Origin: Diphasiastrum complanatum
Taxonomy: Eukaryota; Streptophyta; Lycopodiopsida; Lycopodiales; Lycopodiaceae
Direction: 5' to 3'
DNA: 64,000 bases
Assembly (NCBI GenBank): GCA_029204225.1
Contig: CM055095.1
Coordinates: 19,739,450-19,803,449, forward strand
The translations under genes and the position numbers were made by a program. Of the stretch, positions 21,835 to 32,407 are shown in pieces; the first letter of the stretch is position 1, and each line of letters starts with the position of its first letter. The notes under the pieces were generated by a model. The model was given only the letters and a program-made list of their open reading frames with translations. It had not been told where the DNA came from and ran no database searches.

Positions 21835-22940
21835 GATGACAATGCAAAGAGTGAAATGCACTCAGAAAATGCAAAATTCTAGTTATGAAACTCTAGTAAC
21901 AAACTAACAAAATTCAATCACGAATGATTCACGAAACTTTTCGTGACACTCAAATTATTTCTATTCGAGTTGGATCAAGCAGGCTCAATAACACAACTAA
22001 ACGAAACGAGGTGAATTCTAAACAAAAATGAAACGAAGTGAAGCAAAGCAAAACTTGCACTGACATTGATTCATGCTGGAAGCACAGATTGCGAAACAAC
22101 ACAAAATGAAACGAAACAAAAGAGGTCGTGACAAGATCAATCAGGCTCTGCAACGAGACAAGACGAGACGAGATGAGACAAAACAGGATGAAACAAAACG
22201 GAATGAAACAAAACGTAGATGAGCTTTGTGATTGATTTATCCTTATGGCCAAGTGATCGCGAAGCAAAGCAAGGCGAAACACGAAGCGAAAGGATTCGTG
22301 AACGAGATCAGTTCGTCAGGAATTCAGATGTGATCGCTGGTCACTGTCGGCTGTGTCACTCCTACAATCTTTCAGAGAGTAGTCAGACACTACTGATCTA
22401 TGTTAACAAAATTAATGTAGCATTCAACAATATCAAACCAATGATGCGGAATTAAATGAACAAGTAAGTCAGACACACGAATAGTGGCAGACAAATTTAC
22501 ATTCACGGTCATACAATCATTTAGATTAATAAAGTGCACAACAACTACAATATCATCTATTGACTTTCTGATTCTTCAAGCACTACATGACAGATCCACG
22601 CAGTGCGTTGGCGTGAGAGAAATACAGTTCTCTCACGAATTCGAGTCTCGCTTACTAGCGGACTTTAGGATCTACAGATCCTATTACAGAATCCTCTTGC
22701 ACGCAGGCGGACTTGTGTTTTGTATTTTTTGTATTCTGACTCTTGTCTTGCTTACTAGCATTAGACTTATTGTATTATGTATCAAACATAAAGTATATAG
22801 TTGCATCGTGTAATTTCTAGATTGGAGCAATTAAACATCTACAACTAATCATGAATTACAAGAGTGGCAGATTAGCCACGATTTAGAATAGTCCTGCTGA
22901 TGTCATGATATCTGAACAGATATATATATCCCATGGTACT
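21835..22940 (-). repeat. Probable 3' LTR of copia B1
   Basis: It lies directly downstream of the B1 RNase H end and upstream of the unrelated B3 fragment. About 500 bp (22330-22880) match 57620-58130, where a second B-type 3' end is also followed by this sequence; the shared text includes GCGGAAT and CAACTACAA(T/C)ATCATCTATTG. Exact TG/CA ends are not fixed. It contains a degenerate repeat of GARAC/ACGAG units at 21985-22300. Confidence 0.6.
21985..22300. repeat. Degenerate purine-rich short tandem repeats
   Basis: Repeated variants of GAAACGAAGTGAAGC and GAGACAAGACGAGACGAGA occur with about 5-bp spacing over some 300 bp. They lie inside the B1 LTR. The corresponding part of the B2 LTR near 57570-57610 is much shorter. 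Confidence 0.7.
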
Positions 22941-22954
22941 TGGCTGATCTTCTT

Positions 22955-23550
22955 GGTCAGTTGAGAAGCATGACTGATTTTGTGTTTTGTCCTGTCGTGT
23001 TGCCTTTTGTCAAAGGTTCAAAATTGAAAGCTAGCAAAGCTTTGGCATTAGAAACAAAATGTTTCTTCAGCTCCCTCTCATAGCATGATAGCTTGACAAC
23101 TCCAAGACTGCTCCTCTGTCTCTCGAATAGACCTTTGTCTAGGGCCTTTGTGAAAATGTGAGCAACCATGTCTTTCGTTCCAATGAAGGTGGTCTACAAC
23201 ATCTTCTTACCAATCAGGTCCCTGATCAAGTGGTACTTGATTGCAATGTGTTTCGTCCTTGAGTGAAACATAGGGTCTTTCGTCAGATGTATTGCAGATG
23301 TGTTGTCCATCTACAGAACCAGAGGTTTGTTTCTTGTTCGTCCAATTCGTCCAGGAATTGTCTGAGCCAAATTATCTCATTTGTCATCTTTGCTACTGCA
23401 ACATACTCTGCTTCGCAGAATGACTTAGCCACAATGGTCTGCTTCTTGCTGACCCGGAGAATTGTTGCTCCTGACGCATTGGTGCATCCTCTTGAGACAC
23501 TTTTATAGTCGTCTTTGAGGGACGCCTAGCTAGCATCACTGTAAGAAATC
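22955..23550 (-). pseudogene. pol: Copia RNase H, distal part (B1)
   Basis: Minus text from 23550: SYSDAS, then SKKQTIVAKSFCEAEYVAVAKM and IWLRQFLDEL in shifted frames, FHSRTKHIAIKYHLIRD, and VAHIFTKALDKGLFE (open frame 23169-22957). The open frame runs past the usual RNase H end to a tail shared in part with the B2 remnant at 58380-58445. The segment is the continuation of RT/RNase H at 29637, beyond the nested copia A. Confidence 0.8.
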
Positions 23551-23555
23551 ATTTA

Positions 23556-24290
23556 TGTTGATTTCACATGTGTGGATTGTCCACTTCATGTACTTGTGAT
23601 CTCCTAAGGTGTGTAGATGCACCAAGATCAAGACTAGATTGAGATTCAAGATCAATCTTAGATCCTATGGCAAAAACACACTACTACATGCATTCAAACA
23701 CTTCCAACTCTCACTCACACGTGTGGGAAGTATTAAAAAATTATTCTAAGTAAAAACAAGCTGCTCTCCTCGGGTAGAGAGAGAAAAACCATCATGAGCT
23801 CTCGGGTAGAGAGAGAAAGCTAGAAATCCAATAACACTCAAAATCCACATAATCACCAAATCAATTAGATCCAAAATGAGGAGTACAATGATACTAGTAG
23901 ATCCACGAGCTACCACTATGCTTAACTATGATTGGACCACACTTTGTCACCTCTTAATCCTATTGGACCATTGATCCATGCATCTCTTTATTCTATTGGA
24001 CTATATTCAAGCACACCTCAAATTCCTATTGGACCTCACATGGTTCCACCTCTAAATCCTATTGGACCTCTTAGAATTCATCAAACAAAGGCATTACACT
24101 TGTCTACACTCTAACTGGCATGAGTTTAGCCTCTTACTCTATTTTGGCTCAATAGTGGCATTACAAGTGGAAATGCATAATTTGCCATCGATGCCAAATT
24201 TGTTCCTATCAACATCCTACACCTAGATGCTTGACGTAAAAAACATAAGACCCCTATATCTAACATAGATAATCTTTTTCAATTCTTCAC
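23556..24290 (-). repeat. 3' LTR of copia A
   Basis: TGTTGATTTCACATGTG...TTCTTCACA, 735 bp. It contains CACATGTGTG at 23565, CACACGTGTG at 23716, two copies of TCGGGTAGAGAGAGAAA near 23777 and 23801, and five ATTGGAC units at about 23930-24070 (CCAAT on the transcribed minus strand). Confidence 0.95.
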
Positions 24291-24300
24291 ACTCCTCCTA
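24291..24300 (-). other. Polypurine tract of copia A
   Basis: The minus strand reads TTAGGAGGAG directly before the 3' LTR start TGTGAAG. Confidence 0.85.
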
Positions 24301-24305
24301 AAAAA

Positions 24306-24737
24306 TTATCTATGAAGATTTGATATAACTCCAAGATTAGATCTATGCTTGATGAAAGCACTTTTGCTCAAAGGCTTGGCGAGTAGATCGACAATACAAG
24401 AGGACGAGTTGACATGATCCAAATAGATTTCTCCTCCAATAAGCTTTTCTCTCACAAAATGGTGTGCCACTTCTATGTTCTTGCTTCTTGCATGAAATAT
24501 GGGATTATTGGCAAGAGCTTGGGCCGAGATTTTATCACACTTGATCATTGGTAGATCATCTTCCTTGATGCACTTTAGTTCCATTAGTAACCTCTTGATC
24601 CAAAGCACCTCTTTGGTAGTTGTAGTGAGTGCTTTGTACTCGGCCTCGCATGAAGAGAGAGATATAGTATATTGCTTTTTGGAAAGCCAAGATATTAGAT
24701 TGCCTTCAAGAAAGATAGTGTATGCACTGATAGACTT
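24306..24737 (-). pseudogene. pol: Copia A RNase H, C-terminal part
   Basis: After TGA at 24738-24740 the minus frame continues with the SWLSKKQYTISLSS block. Next come EVLWIKRLLMELKCI, SAQALANNPIFHARSKNIEVAHHFVREK and LLAKPLSK, ending with a stop near 24306. The open piece from the first Met is 100 codons. RNase H degrades the genomic RNA after first-strand synthesis. The TGA sits where relatives have Arg, a CGA-to-TGA type change. Without readthrough the domain is not made as part of the polyprotein. Confidence 0.9.
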
Positions 24738-25583
24738 TCAATCCATCTTGTCACTTGCAAAGTCCAAATCCGAGTAGCCAACAATGGATAGACCTTCACT
24801 TTTATAGAGTAGACCATAATCACAAGATGAAGATACATATCTTAGAATCCTCTTGGCCATCTTCCAATGATGGATCTTAGGATCTTGCATAAATTGACTC
24901 AATTTGTGCACACAAAAACTTAGATCGGATATGCTCTTAGAATTTTCCATATGAAATTTTTTCAACATAGAGTGAGCATATCTAGATTGACATATAAAGA
25001 CATGATTTTCATAAAAATCAATTTCTAGGCCTAGGATGTAATGTATCTCTCGTAGATCTTGCATTTTAAACTCACATCCAAGTGCTAGCTTAGTTTCATC
25101 AACTAGCTTGATACAACTTCCGCAAAGAATAATGTCATCAACATAAATTAGAAGAATGGCAATATTGCTATCAACAAACTTTAGATACATGGAAGGATCA
25201 TAGTCATTAAGAGTAAATCCTAGTGAGATAAGAAAAGAGTTAAGTCTTGAATACCATGATCTTGGTGCTTGCTTGAGTCCATAAAGACTTTTGAAGAGCA
25301 AGCACACTTTGGACTCATCCTTGATGAATCCTTGAGGTTGTTCCATATAGATCTCCTCCTCAAGATAACCATTTAGAAAATAATTGGATACATCTAATTG
25401 GAACACCTTCCACTTGAAGAAACAAGCAAGAGAAATAAGAATTCTTATTGTCACCATCTTTGCAACGGGTGCAAAGGTCTCGTCATAATCAAGGCAATGG
25501 ATTTGACCAAATCCTTTGGCACATAGTCTTGCTTTATGCTTTTTGATGGTGCCATCATGATTGAACTTGATCCGAAATACCCA
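24738..25583 (-). pseudogene. pol: Copia A reverse transcriptase and RNase H start
   Basis: The minus frame begins after a TAG at 25581-25583. It reads WVFRIKFNHDGTIKKHKA, KVFQLDVSNYFLNGYLEEEIYM, LYGLKQAPRSWYSRLN and intact LIYVDDIILCGS, then FKMQDLREIHYILGLEID and CQSRYAHSMLKKFHMEN. After NSKS the text jumps to LSFCVHKLSQFM, so roughly 40-60 residues of the RT-RNase H connection are missing in frame. It ends at ASDKMD plus TGA. The catalytic RT residues are present. Confidence 0.9.
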
Positions 25584-28199
25584 CTAGCAACCAATCACAT
25601 GCTTGTTGGATGGAGGATCCACAAGCTCCCAAGTATTGTTGGTGATCAATGCATCATACTCTCGCTTCATGGCATCATACCACTCCTTGGTATTGAGTGC
25701 CTCTTGTACATTCTTTGGCTCTTCATGAGAGACATAAAAAACATAATTAGTGGAATCAAGATCCACTTGTTTGCCTTTGTCAACATATGAGAGCCTCTTA
25801 GGCTCGGATCTATCTCTCATGGATCTTCTTGGTGAGAAAATCCGAGGAGAGTCTTCTTCAAATCTTGACCCCATGACATCATGATTGTCTTCAAAATCAA
25901 TAATTGGTGATGCATCCATAGACTTCTTGATCTCGGCCTCTTCAAAAGATGAGTGTTGATCTTCATGAAAGACAACATCTCTACTTTCAATAACTTGAGA
26001 AGTAGAGAGTATAAAGACTCTATAGGCCTTCTTGGTGGATGAGTATCCAACCATGATCCCTTTGCATGTACTAGGATCTTCCTTCTTCCTTGTTTCCAAG
26101 GGAATATGGACAAAGCATATGCATCCAAAAACTCTAAGGTGATCAACCTTAGGCTTCTTCAAATATAAGATTTCATATGGTGACTTTCCTCCAAGAGCTA
26201 TATGTGGGAGCCTATTGCAAAGATAATTTGCACAATTAATGGCTTCTCCCCAGAAATCTTTGGGCAAAGATGCCTCAATTCTCATAGATTTTGCACATTC
26301 ACATAGAGATCTATTTTTTCTCTTGGTCACTCCATTTTGAGACGGAGAGTAGGCACAAGAGAACTCTCTTTTGCTTCCTTCAAGCTCACAAAAATCTTGA
26401 AATTTATTGGAGATATATTCACCACCTCCATCACTTCTAAGAGCTTTAATCTTGAATGAGAATTGATTCTCTACATAAGCTTTGAAAATAAGGAAATGAT
26501 CAAACACCATAGATTTATAAGCAAGAAGATATATCCAAGTGAATCTTGTGAAATCATCAATGAAAGTAACAAAACAAGTGGCTCCTCCCTTGCTTGTAGT
26601 TGATGAGAAATGCACATCCGAGTGGATTAACAAAGGATGCTTGCTTTTGATAGAAGATATTGTAAATGGCTTTTTGTGAGATTTAGCAATAGCACAAGCC
26701 TCACAAGGCTTGATCTTCTTGGAGAATGACTTTGGCAAGCCAATAGCTTTGGCTTCTTTGATCATAGAGAGCACGGATTTGTAGTTGGGATGTCCCAACC
26801 TCCTATGCCATAATTCCTCCATAGAGAGCTTGTTCACAAGAGCAACATTACAAGCATTCACATACTCATTTGGATCTAGTTTATAGATGCCTCCAAATCT
26901 AGATCCTAATGCAAGTATCTCATCATTCTTTTTGATAGTGCAAGTATCAACATTGAATTTTACATCAAAGCCATTATCAAGCAATTGGCCAACACTAATA
27001 AGATTCTTAGTAAGCTTAGGTACATAAAGAACTTTAGAGGATTCAAGCTTCAAGGGAATGTTCCCTATGGCTTCAATAGGACATTCAAAATCATTTGCAG
27101 TGTATATTGATTTCTTGACTCCATCATAAGGTGCAATAGAAGAGAAAGAGTCCTTGGAACTACACATATGTGAAGAGGCTCCACTATCAATATACCATAG
27201 GCCGTCCTTCTTGAAAGGAGTAGATGAGAAACTAGAGACCATAAGAGATCCCTCTCCATCACTTGCAATAGTGTCTTCCTTCTCATTGGTAATGTTGGCT
27301 TGCTTGAGTTGATTCTTCTTCTTGAAGCAATTGGTGGCATAATGGCCTTTATTGCCACAATAAAAGCACTTGATCTTCTTCTTCTTGAGCTTGGATGATG
27401 AAGCATTAGAGGAATCATCTTCCTCCTCATCTTTGTCTTTGGATTTGACTTTGTCCTTGCTTGAGGATTGTTGTTGTTGGTTCTTGCTCCTCCCTTTGTG
27501 CTTATCCTTGGCAAAGAGAGATTTGCCATCATTATGAGTGAGAGAGAGCTTGTCCATCCTCAAGAGCTTGTACTCTTGTCTTGATTCTTCTGAAATAGGC
27601 ACACTTTGGAGAGCCTCCAAACTTGGTAGCTCCTCCTTAATGGCATAGGATTGGACAAGATTATCAAATTCACTTCTCAAGCCATTGAGAATGACTTGAA
27701 CTAGCTCATTTTGATTGATTGAATCACCAATACAAGCAAGTTCTCTATGAATATCTTTTACTCTCAAAACATAACTAGATGCACTCTCATCACTCTTTTG
27801 GCTACTTTGAAAGATTTGATTCCTAAGAGTGAGAAGCCTAGAGGTATTCATAGCCTCATAGATAGTCTTGAGACAATCCCAAGCTTCTTTGGTTATTGTA
27901 CAAGTACCTATCTCCCTCAATATCTCATTAGAGACATTCATCTTAATGTAGTGGAGAGCCATCCTAGCTCTCTTTTTGTATTTTTGAACCTCTTGAAGAA
28001 CTTGTAGTTCTTCTTCAATGCCAAAAACTATGTCTATCACATCTTGAAGGATCAAGATGGACTCCATTCTCATTTTCCAAATTGAATAGTTTGAAGTGGA
28101 CAATCTTTCACTTGGTTCCAACAAGGATGAGCCCATTGAAGACACTTGAAGTGAAGAAAACTCAAATGATGAACAATAAATGCTGCTACACACTCTCAA
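25584..28199 (-). CDS. gag-pol: Copia A gag-protease-integrase polyprotein (defective)
   Basis: This is an uninterrupted 871-codon frame. The first Met is at 28199, but the conserved gag start MGSSLLEPSERL lies about 21 residues further in and is the likelier start. Domains: UBN2-type gag (about 25-210), basic KDK-rich linker, zinc knuckle CFYCGNKGHYATNC (about 280-295), protease LWYIDSGASSHM (about 335), pre-integrase HHCC (LWHRRLGHPN...CEAC, about 465-510), and integrase core with HSDVHFSS and LRSDGGGEY. The third acidic residue should stand in the NGVxERKNR motif but reads NGVTKRKNR, so catalytic Glu is Lys. The frame ends at a TAG where relatives continue into RT. It is probably expressible, but strand transfer should be lost. 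Confidence 0.9.
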   Translation of the reverse strand: MRVCSSIYCSSFEFSSLQVSSMGSSLLEPSERLSTSNYSIWKMRMESILILQDVIDIVFGIEEELQVLQEVQKYKKRARMALHYIKMNVSNEILREIGTCTITKEAWDCLKTIYEAMNTSRLLTLRNQIFQSSQKSDESASSYVLRVKDIHRELACIGDSINQNELVQVILNGLRSEFDNLVQSYAIKEELPSLEALQSVPISEESRQEYKLLRMDKLSLTHNDGKSLFAKDKHKGRSKNQQQQSSSKDKVKSKDKDEEEDDSSNASSSKLKKKKIKCFYCGNKGHYATNCFKKKNQLKQANITNEKEDTIASDGEGSLMVSSFSSTPFKKDGLWYIDSGASSHMCSSKDSFSSIAPYDGVKKSIYTANDFECPIEAIGNIPLKLESSKVLYVPKLTKNLISVGQLLDNGFDVKFNVDTCTIKKNDEILALGSRFGGIYKLDPNEYVNACNVALVNKLSMEELWHRRLGHPNYKSVLSMIKEAKAIGLPKSFSKKIKPCEACAIAKSHKKPFTISSIKSKHPLLIHSDVHFSSTTSKGGATCFVTFIDDFTRFTWIYLLAYKSMVFDHFLIFKAYVENQFSFKIKALRSDGGGEYISNKFQDFCELEGSKREFSCAYSPSQNGVTKRKNRSLCECAKSMRIEASLPKDFWGEAINCANYLCNRLPHIALGGKSPYEILYLKKPKVDHLRVFGCICFVHIPLETRKKEDPSTCKGIMVGYSSTKKAYRVFILSTSQVIESRDVVFHEDQHSSFEEAEIKKSMDASPIIDFEDNHDVMGSRFEEDSPRIFSPRRSMRDRSEPKRLSYVDKGKQVDLDSTNYVFYVSHEEPKNVQEALNTKEWYDAMKREYDALITNNTWELVDPPSNKHVIGC

Positions 28200-28889
28200 T
28201 AGGATCCAATAATAGAGTACTATCTCCTCCTATGAAAGATCTTGCAACTATTTGAAAATTGATTCTCACTAGCTACACAAATCTCTCTAAAACAAGATCT
28301 ATTTCACATCAAATGATGGAGTATGGGCAAAGTTAGGATCAAACACTCTTAGCACATGTGAAGTACACTTAGAAACCAAATTTGACTCAAATACAATGAT
28401 ATTGCATGAAACAAAATGGCTAAGATCTCAAAACAGTGCCTAGATCAAATATAGATGAGATTGGTAAGCATACAACTATGATTTTGGATCAAACAAGCAA
28501 TCTCTTGACCAAACCAAATGTGTCCACCCAGGTCTAGGTGTCCTACCTAACCCTCTTCAAAAGCTTGTAACTTTTGATTGGCTCAACCAAATGGAATGAA
28601 ACTGATTGCATCAGAAACTAGACAAAAATAGCTTCAAAATAAGCTATCAAGCAAGATAAATGGATCAAGCATGAGAGAGAACTTCCAGACTGAAATTGGA
28701 TGTTCCTCACACGTGTCTGAGCACCTGATTATGTACAGTACCAAGTCAGACCCAATCAATGTCCTTTTGATCTCTTTTGATCCAAAATTGAACAAGATAG
28801 CTAGGAAAATGGACCTTGACAATTTCTAGCTCAAGATTGATGAATAGTTTTCACTTAAATGGATCAAAATGCATGGTAACCTTAGGTAG
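28200..28889 (-). other. Leader of copia A
   Basis: No gene. The sequence between PBS and gag carries a CACACGTGTC variant at 28708-28717, followed by two GTAC tetramers at 28733 and 28738. The packaging and dimerisation signals expected here cannot be recognised from sequence alone. Confidence 0.6.
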
Positions 28890-28901
28890 GCTCTGATGCC
28901 A
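28890..28901 (-). other. Primer-binding site of copia A
   Basis: The minus strand reads TGGCATCAGAGC directly after the 5' LTR. It differs by one base from the usual plant copia site TGGTATCAGAGC, which pairs with the initiator Met tRNA. Confidence 0.9.
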
Positions 28902-29636
28902 TGTTGATTCACATGTGTGGATTGTCCACTTCATGTACTTGTGATCTCCTAAGGTGTGTAGATGCACCAAGATCAAGACTAGATTGAGATTCAAGATCAA
29001 TCTTAGATCCTATGGCAAAAACACACTACTACATGCATTCAAACACTTCCAACTCTCACTCACACGTGTGGGAAGTATTAAAAAATTATTCTAAGTAAAA
29101 ACAAGCTGCTCTCCTCGGGTAGAGAGAGAAAAACCATCATGAGCTCTCGGGTAGAGAGAGAAAGCTAGAAATCCAATAACACTCAAAATCCACATAATCA
29201 CCAAATCAATTAGATCCAAAATGAGGAGTACAATGATACTAGTAGATCCACGAGCTACCACTATGCTTAACTATGATTGGACCACACTTTGTCACCTCTT
29301 AATCCTATTGGACCATTGATCCATGCATCTCTTAATTCTATTGGACTATATTCAAGCACACCTCAAATTCCTATTGGACCTCACATGGTTCCACCTCTAA
29401 ATCCTATTGGACCTCTTAGAATTCATCAAACAAAGGCATTACACTTGTCTACACTCTAATTGGCATGAGTTAACCCTCTTACTCTATTTTGGCTCAATAG
29501 TGGCATTACAAGTGGAAATGCATAATTTGCCATCTATGCCAAATTTGTTCCTATCAACATCCTACACCTAGATGCTTGATGTAAAAAACATAAGACCCCT
29601 ATATCTAACATAGATAATCTTTTTCAATTCTTCACA
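28902..29636 (-). repeat. 5' LTR of copia A
   Basis: 735 bp, nearly identical to the 3' LTR at 23556-24290, with CACATGTGTG at 28910 and CACACGTGTG at 29061. Differences that I could see are about six substitutions plus one T and one A indel. Confidence 0.95.
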
Positions 29637-30640
29637 ATTTTGGAATTCTGCATCACGACAATAACACAAACTATAATCTCTTGTTAATTGAAGATATTGC
29701 AAAATTCGTTTTGCAATCTTCCAATGTGTCAAACCTGGATTCGTGTAGAATTGGCTCATCTTGAACACTGCATAAGCAATGTCAGGACGTGTGTTGTCTA
29801 CAAGGTACATCAACAATTCTATCAGTATCTTGTAAGGTGTGAGCTACATCAATTCCCTCTCTACTTCAGCCCTCGAACAATTTTCGTTTGTCAGCATGGT
29901 TCCTGCAAGCATTGGAGTATTCATTCCTTTGCAATTCAGCATCCCGAAATTCTCTAGGATTTTCAGGGTGTATTTGGACTGATGAAGGTACAACTTACCT
30001 CCCTCATAGTCCCTATCAATTTGCAAGCCAAGGTAACATCAGGCTTCTCCCAGATCCACAATCTCGAAATGTTTCGAGATGTCTTTCTTCACTTCAGCAA
30101 TCAGTTTTTCACTCTTGTAAAGTATCAGAGTGTCATCCACATACACAGCCACAATGATAATATTACCATTTGTAATTCTCACATACACATTGGAGCAGCC
30201 ATCAATGGCTTGAATCCCAGTGATTTTAGGACTTGATCTTTCTTTTTGTACCATTGTCAAGCTGACTGCTTCAGACCATAGATACTCCTATGCATTCTGC
30301 ATGCATAATCAAGAAGTGAATTCGAGACATATCCTGGGGATTGATCCATGTAGACTTCTTCGTCTAACTCACTATGCCAGAAGGCTGTCTTCTCATCCAC
30401 AATATGGATCCTGAGGTCATAAGTAGCTACATATGCAAATAACAAACGTAGGGACAAACGTTTCACGACAGGAGAGAAGGTTTTAGAATAATCAATACCA
30501 TATCTCTAAGAGAATCCCTTCCCTACCAGTCTTGTCTTGTATTTTGAGACATCCCCATCTGGCCCATATTTGAGCTTGTAAAATCATCTGCATTTGACAG
30601 CCTTTCGCTTATCTGGTAATGGCTGTAACGTCCATACCTG
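29637..30640 (-). pseudogene. pol: Copia RT and RNase H start (B1)
   Basis: Minus text: KCKW-region linker, KYGPDGDVSKYKTRLVGKGF, TAG at 30506-30508, DYSKTFSPVVKRLSLRLLFA, IHIVDEKTAFWHSELDEEVYM, SIYGLKQSA, and intact catalytic VAVYVDDTLILYKSE near 30120-30160. Connection text follows (LMYLVDNTRPDIAYAVFKMSQF, THWKIAKRILQYLQ) to DYSLCYCRDAEFQN. The text breaks exactly at the copia A insertion. Frameshifts separate the pieces. The same TAG position is shared with B3. Confidence 0.85.
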
Positions 30641-31194
30641 ATTCTTCCTCATGGACTCCATCTCCTTGTTCATAGCTTGGATCCATTTGTCCTTCTCTGA
30701 ACATTTAATTTCCTCCTCGAATGTCTGTGGTCTCCATTGAATCCACAAAATTCTTCTGATGTGGAAGCTGAGTTGTCTAGCATGTATCTTGCTGGCACGC
30801 TTTGTGGTCTTGTCAATCCTCCTGGGACAACAATGCCTTTTTCTTTGTTTGCTTTGCTAGGTCCAGAACCATCTTGGTTTATAAGTACTGTAGCAGAAGG
30901 ATGTCTCTCAAATCTTTCATCTTTTGATTCGTCACTCGAATGCAAAGTGACTCAAAATTTTTTGTTTTTGTGTTCGTCTTCTGCTCCCTCTGTCGCTGGC
31001 AACAGATCATAGTACTATCTTTCTATAACTTCATAGCTGATAGGATCATCATTGGCCATTGTCCTGCTCTCATCGAATCTAACATCTCTAACTGTCTTCA
31101 CAGTGTTCGTGTCTAGCATGTAGACTCTGTAGTATGATGAATTGGTGTCATATCCTACTAGGAATCCATGTTCAGCTTTCTCATCAAGCTTCTT
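30641..31194 (-). pseudogene. pol: Copia integrase-RT linker (B1)
   Basis: The minus ORF 30945-30670 and its surroundings give acidic/polar text (HSSDESKDERFERHPSATV) and a RPQSVPARYMLDNSASTSEE segment, typical of the variable linker between integrase and RT. It resembles B3 at 21700-21830 in the EGA(D/E) region. Confidence 0.65.
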
Positions 31195-32070
31195 TCAAAT
31201 CTTATCAGGAATATGTGCATAAGCTGCATAGCCAAAGATTCTAATGTGAGACAGGTTGGGCTTTCTACCCCACCATAATTCATGTGGTGTCGTGTGAGGG
31301 ACACCAGACTTTCCTGTCCTGTTCTGGATGTATGTAGCTGTAGCTACTGCTTTAGCCCACAGTACTCTTGGAGCTTTCGAGTAGGCCATCATGCATCTGG
31401 TAGCTTCCATCAGGGTCCTATTTTTTCTTTCTACAACACCGTTGTGCTGTAATGTGTGAGCTGCAATTTTTCTATGAATGATACCACGATCAATGCAAAA
31501 GTCAGTGACGTGATTCGAGATGTATTCGCCACCTTGATCTATTTTGATTTGCTTCACTTTGTTGCATGTGCATCTCTCTGCCCAAATCACATACTTTGTG
31601 AATTTATCAAGTGCTTCTGATTTATTTTGAATAAAGTACACTTTGGCAAATTTACTATAATCATCAATGAAGGTTATGTAATATTTTGAGCCTCCTACTG
31701 AGATCACATTGAAGAGCCTACAGATGTCAGAATGCACTAACTCCAGAATCTTGGTCGTTTTGTAGGAGTCTTTGACAAATGGAGTGTGAGACATCTTACC
31801 CTTCAAATATGCATCACAGGTGGTTGAATTGTTCAAATATGAGATGCTGACCCCTGTTATTGCTCCATGATGGCTTACCTGATAAAGTGCCATTGAGTTC
31901 ATGTGGCATAGTCTCTTGTGCCACAGAGTGTCTAGCGAATCATCATGAATCTGATGCACTTGATCTGTAGGCATGCATACCTTCAGGTGATATAGATTTT
32001 TTCTTTTGCCTTGAGTGATTAGGGTACTGGTACTAGCATCACTGAACATTGCATGCTTCATCAAAAAATG
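31195..32070 (-). pseudogene. pol: Copia integrase (B1)
   Basis: The open minus frame of 289 codons starts in the pre-integrase segment: LDTLWHKRLCHMNSMAL, then CDAYLKGKMSHTPF (second Cys position altered to Tyr), ELVHSDICRLFN, FIDDYSKFAKVYF, IDQGGEYISNH and HNGVVERKNRTLMEATRCM. The acidic catalytic positions are present. The C-terminal part ends at AHIPDKI with a stop. The frame start has no conserved Met, because it lies inside the polyprotein. It is the best preserved part of B1. Confidence 0.88.
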
Positions 32071-32407
32071 TCATACGCATCCCTGCATCAACTATTCTTG
32101 CCACAGAAAGCAAGTCTTGTTGCAGTGAACGCACGAACAAAACATCTTCGAGTCGTCTATCTCGGCCATTCGTATTGAGCTACAGTGAACCAATACCATT
32201 CACTTGATGTTTGGATCCATCTCCAAGAACAATGAATCTTGATAGATCAGCACTTCGAAAATCAGAAATAATTCGTCTTGATGTCACGAAGTGTGAGGTA
32301 GCTCCTGAGTCTAGGATCACCTCCTGTGTGTCAGGTGTTGAGGTTGCACACACATATACACAAATGTAGGCGACTGAACAATTTTTGTTCAATCTCTCTT
32401 CGCCCAT
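32071..32407 (-). pseudogene. pol: Copia aspartic protease (B1)
   Basis: The minus ORF 32407-32180 contains EVILDSGATSHFVTS, the active-site DSG of copia proteases, and GDGSKHQVNGIGSL. The join to the integrase frame is shifted at about 32170-32070. Confidence 0.85.

Larger units (their letters stand above)
23556..29636 (-). mobile_element. Ty1/copia element A, complete with two LTRs
   Basis: This is a 6,081-bp element with 735-bp LTRs at both ends, PBS, leader, one long gag-protease-integrase frame, RT, RNase H and a purine tract. The flanking 5-mers are ATTTA (left) and ATTTT (right), a 4-of-5 match. Flanking sequence on both sides is copia B1 RNase H, which proves nesting. In my reading, the LTRs differ by about six substitutions and two 1-bp indels, so it is the youngest element in the window. 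It still carries damage: an in-frame TAG before RT, a TGA in RNase H, a deletion in RNase H and a Lys at the integrase catalytic Glu position. Confidence 0.95.

Noticed and set aside
27065-27532. 155-codon minus frame overlapping the copia A polyprotein
   Set aside because: Shadow in another frame of the well-supported gag-protease region; no independent features.
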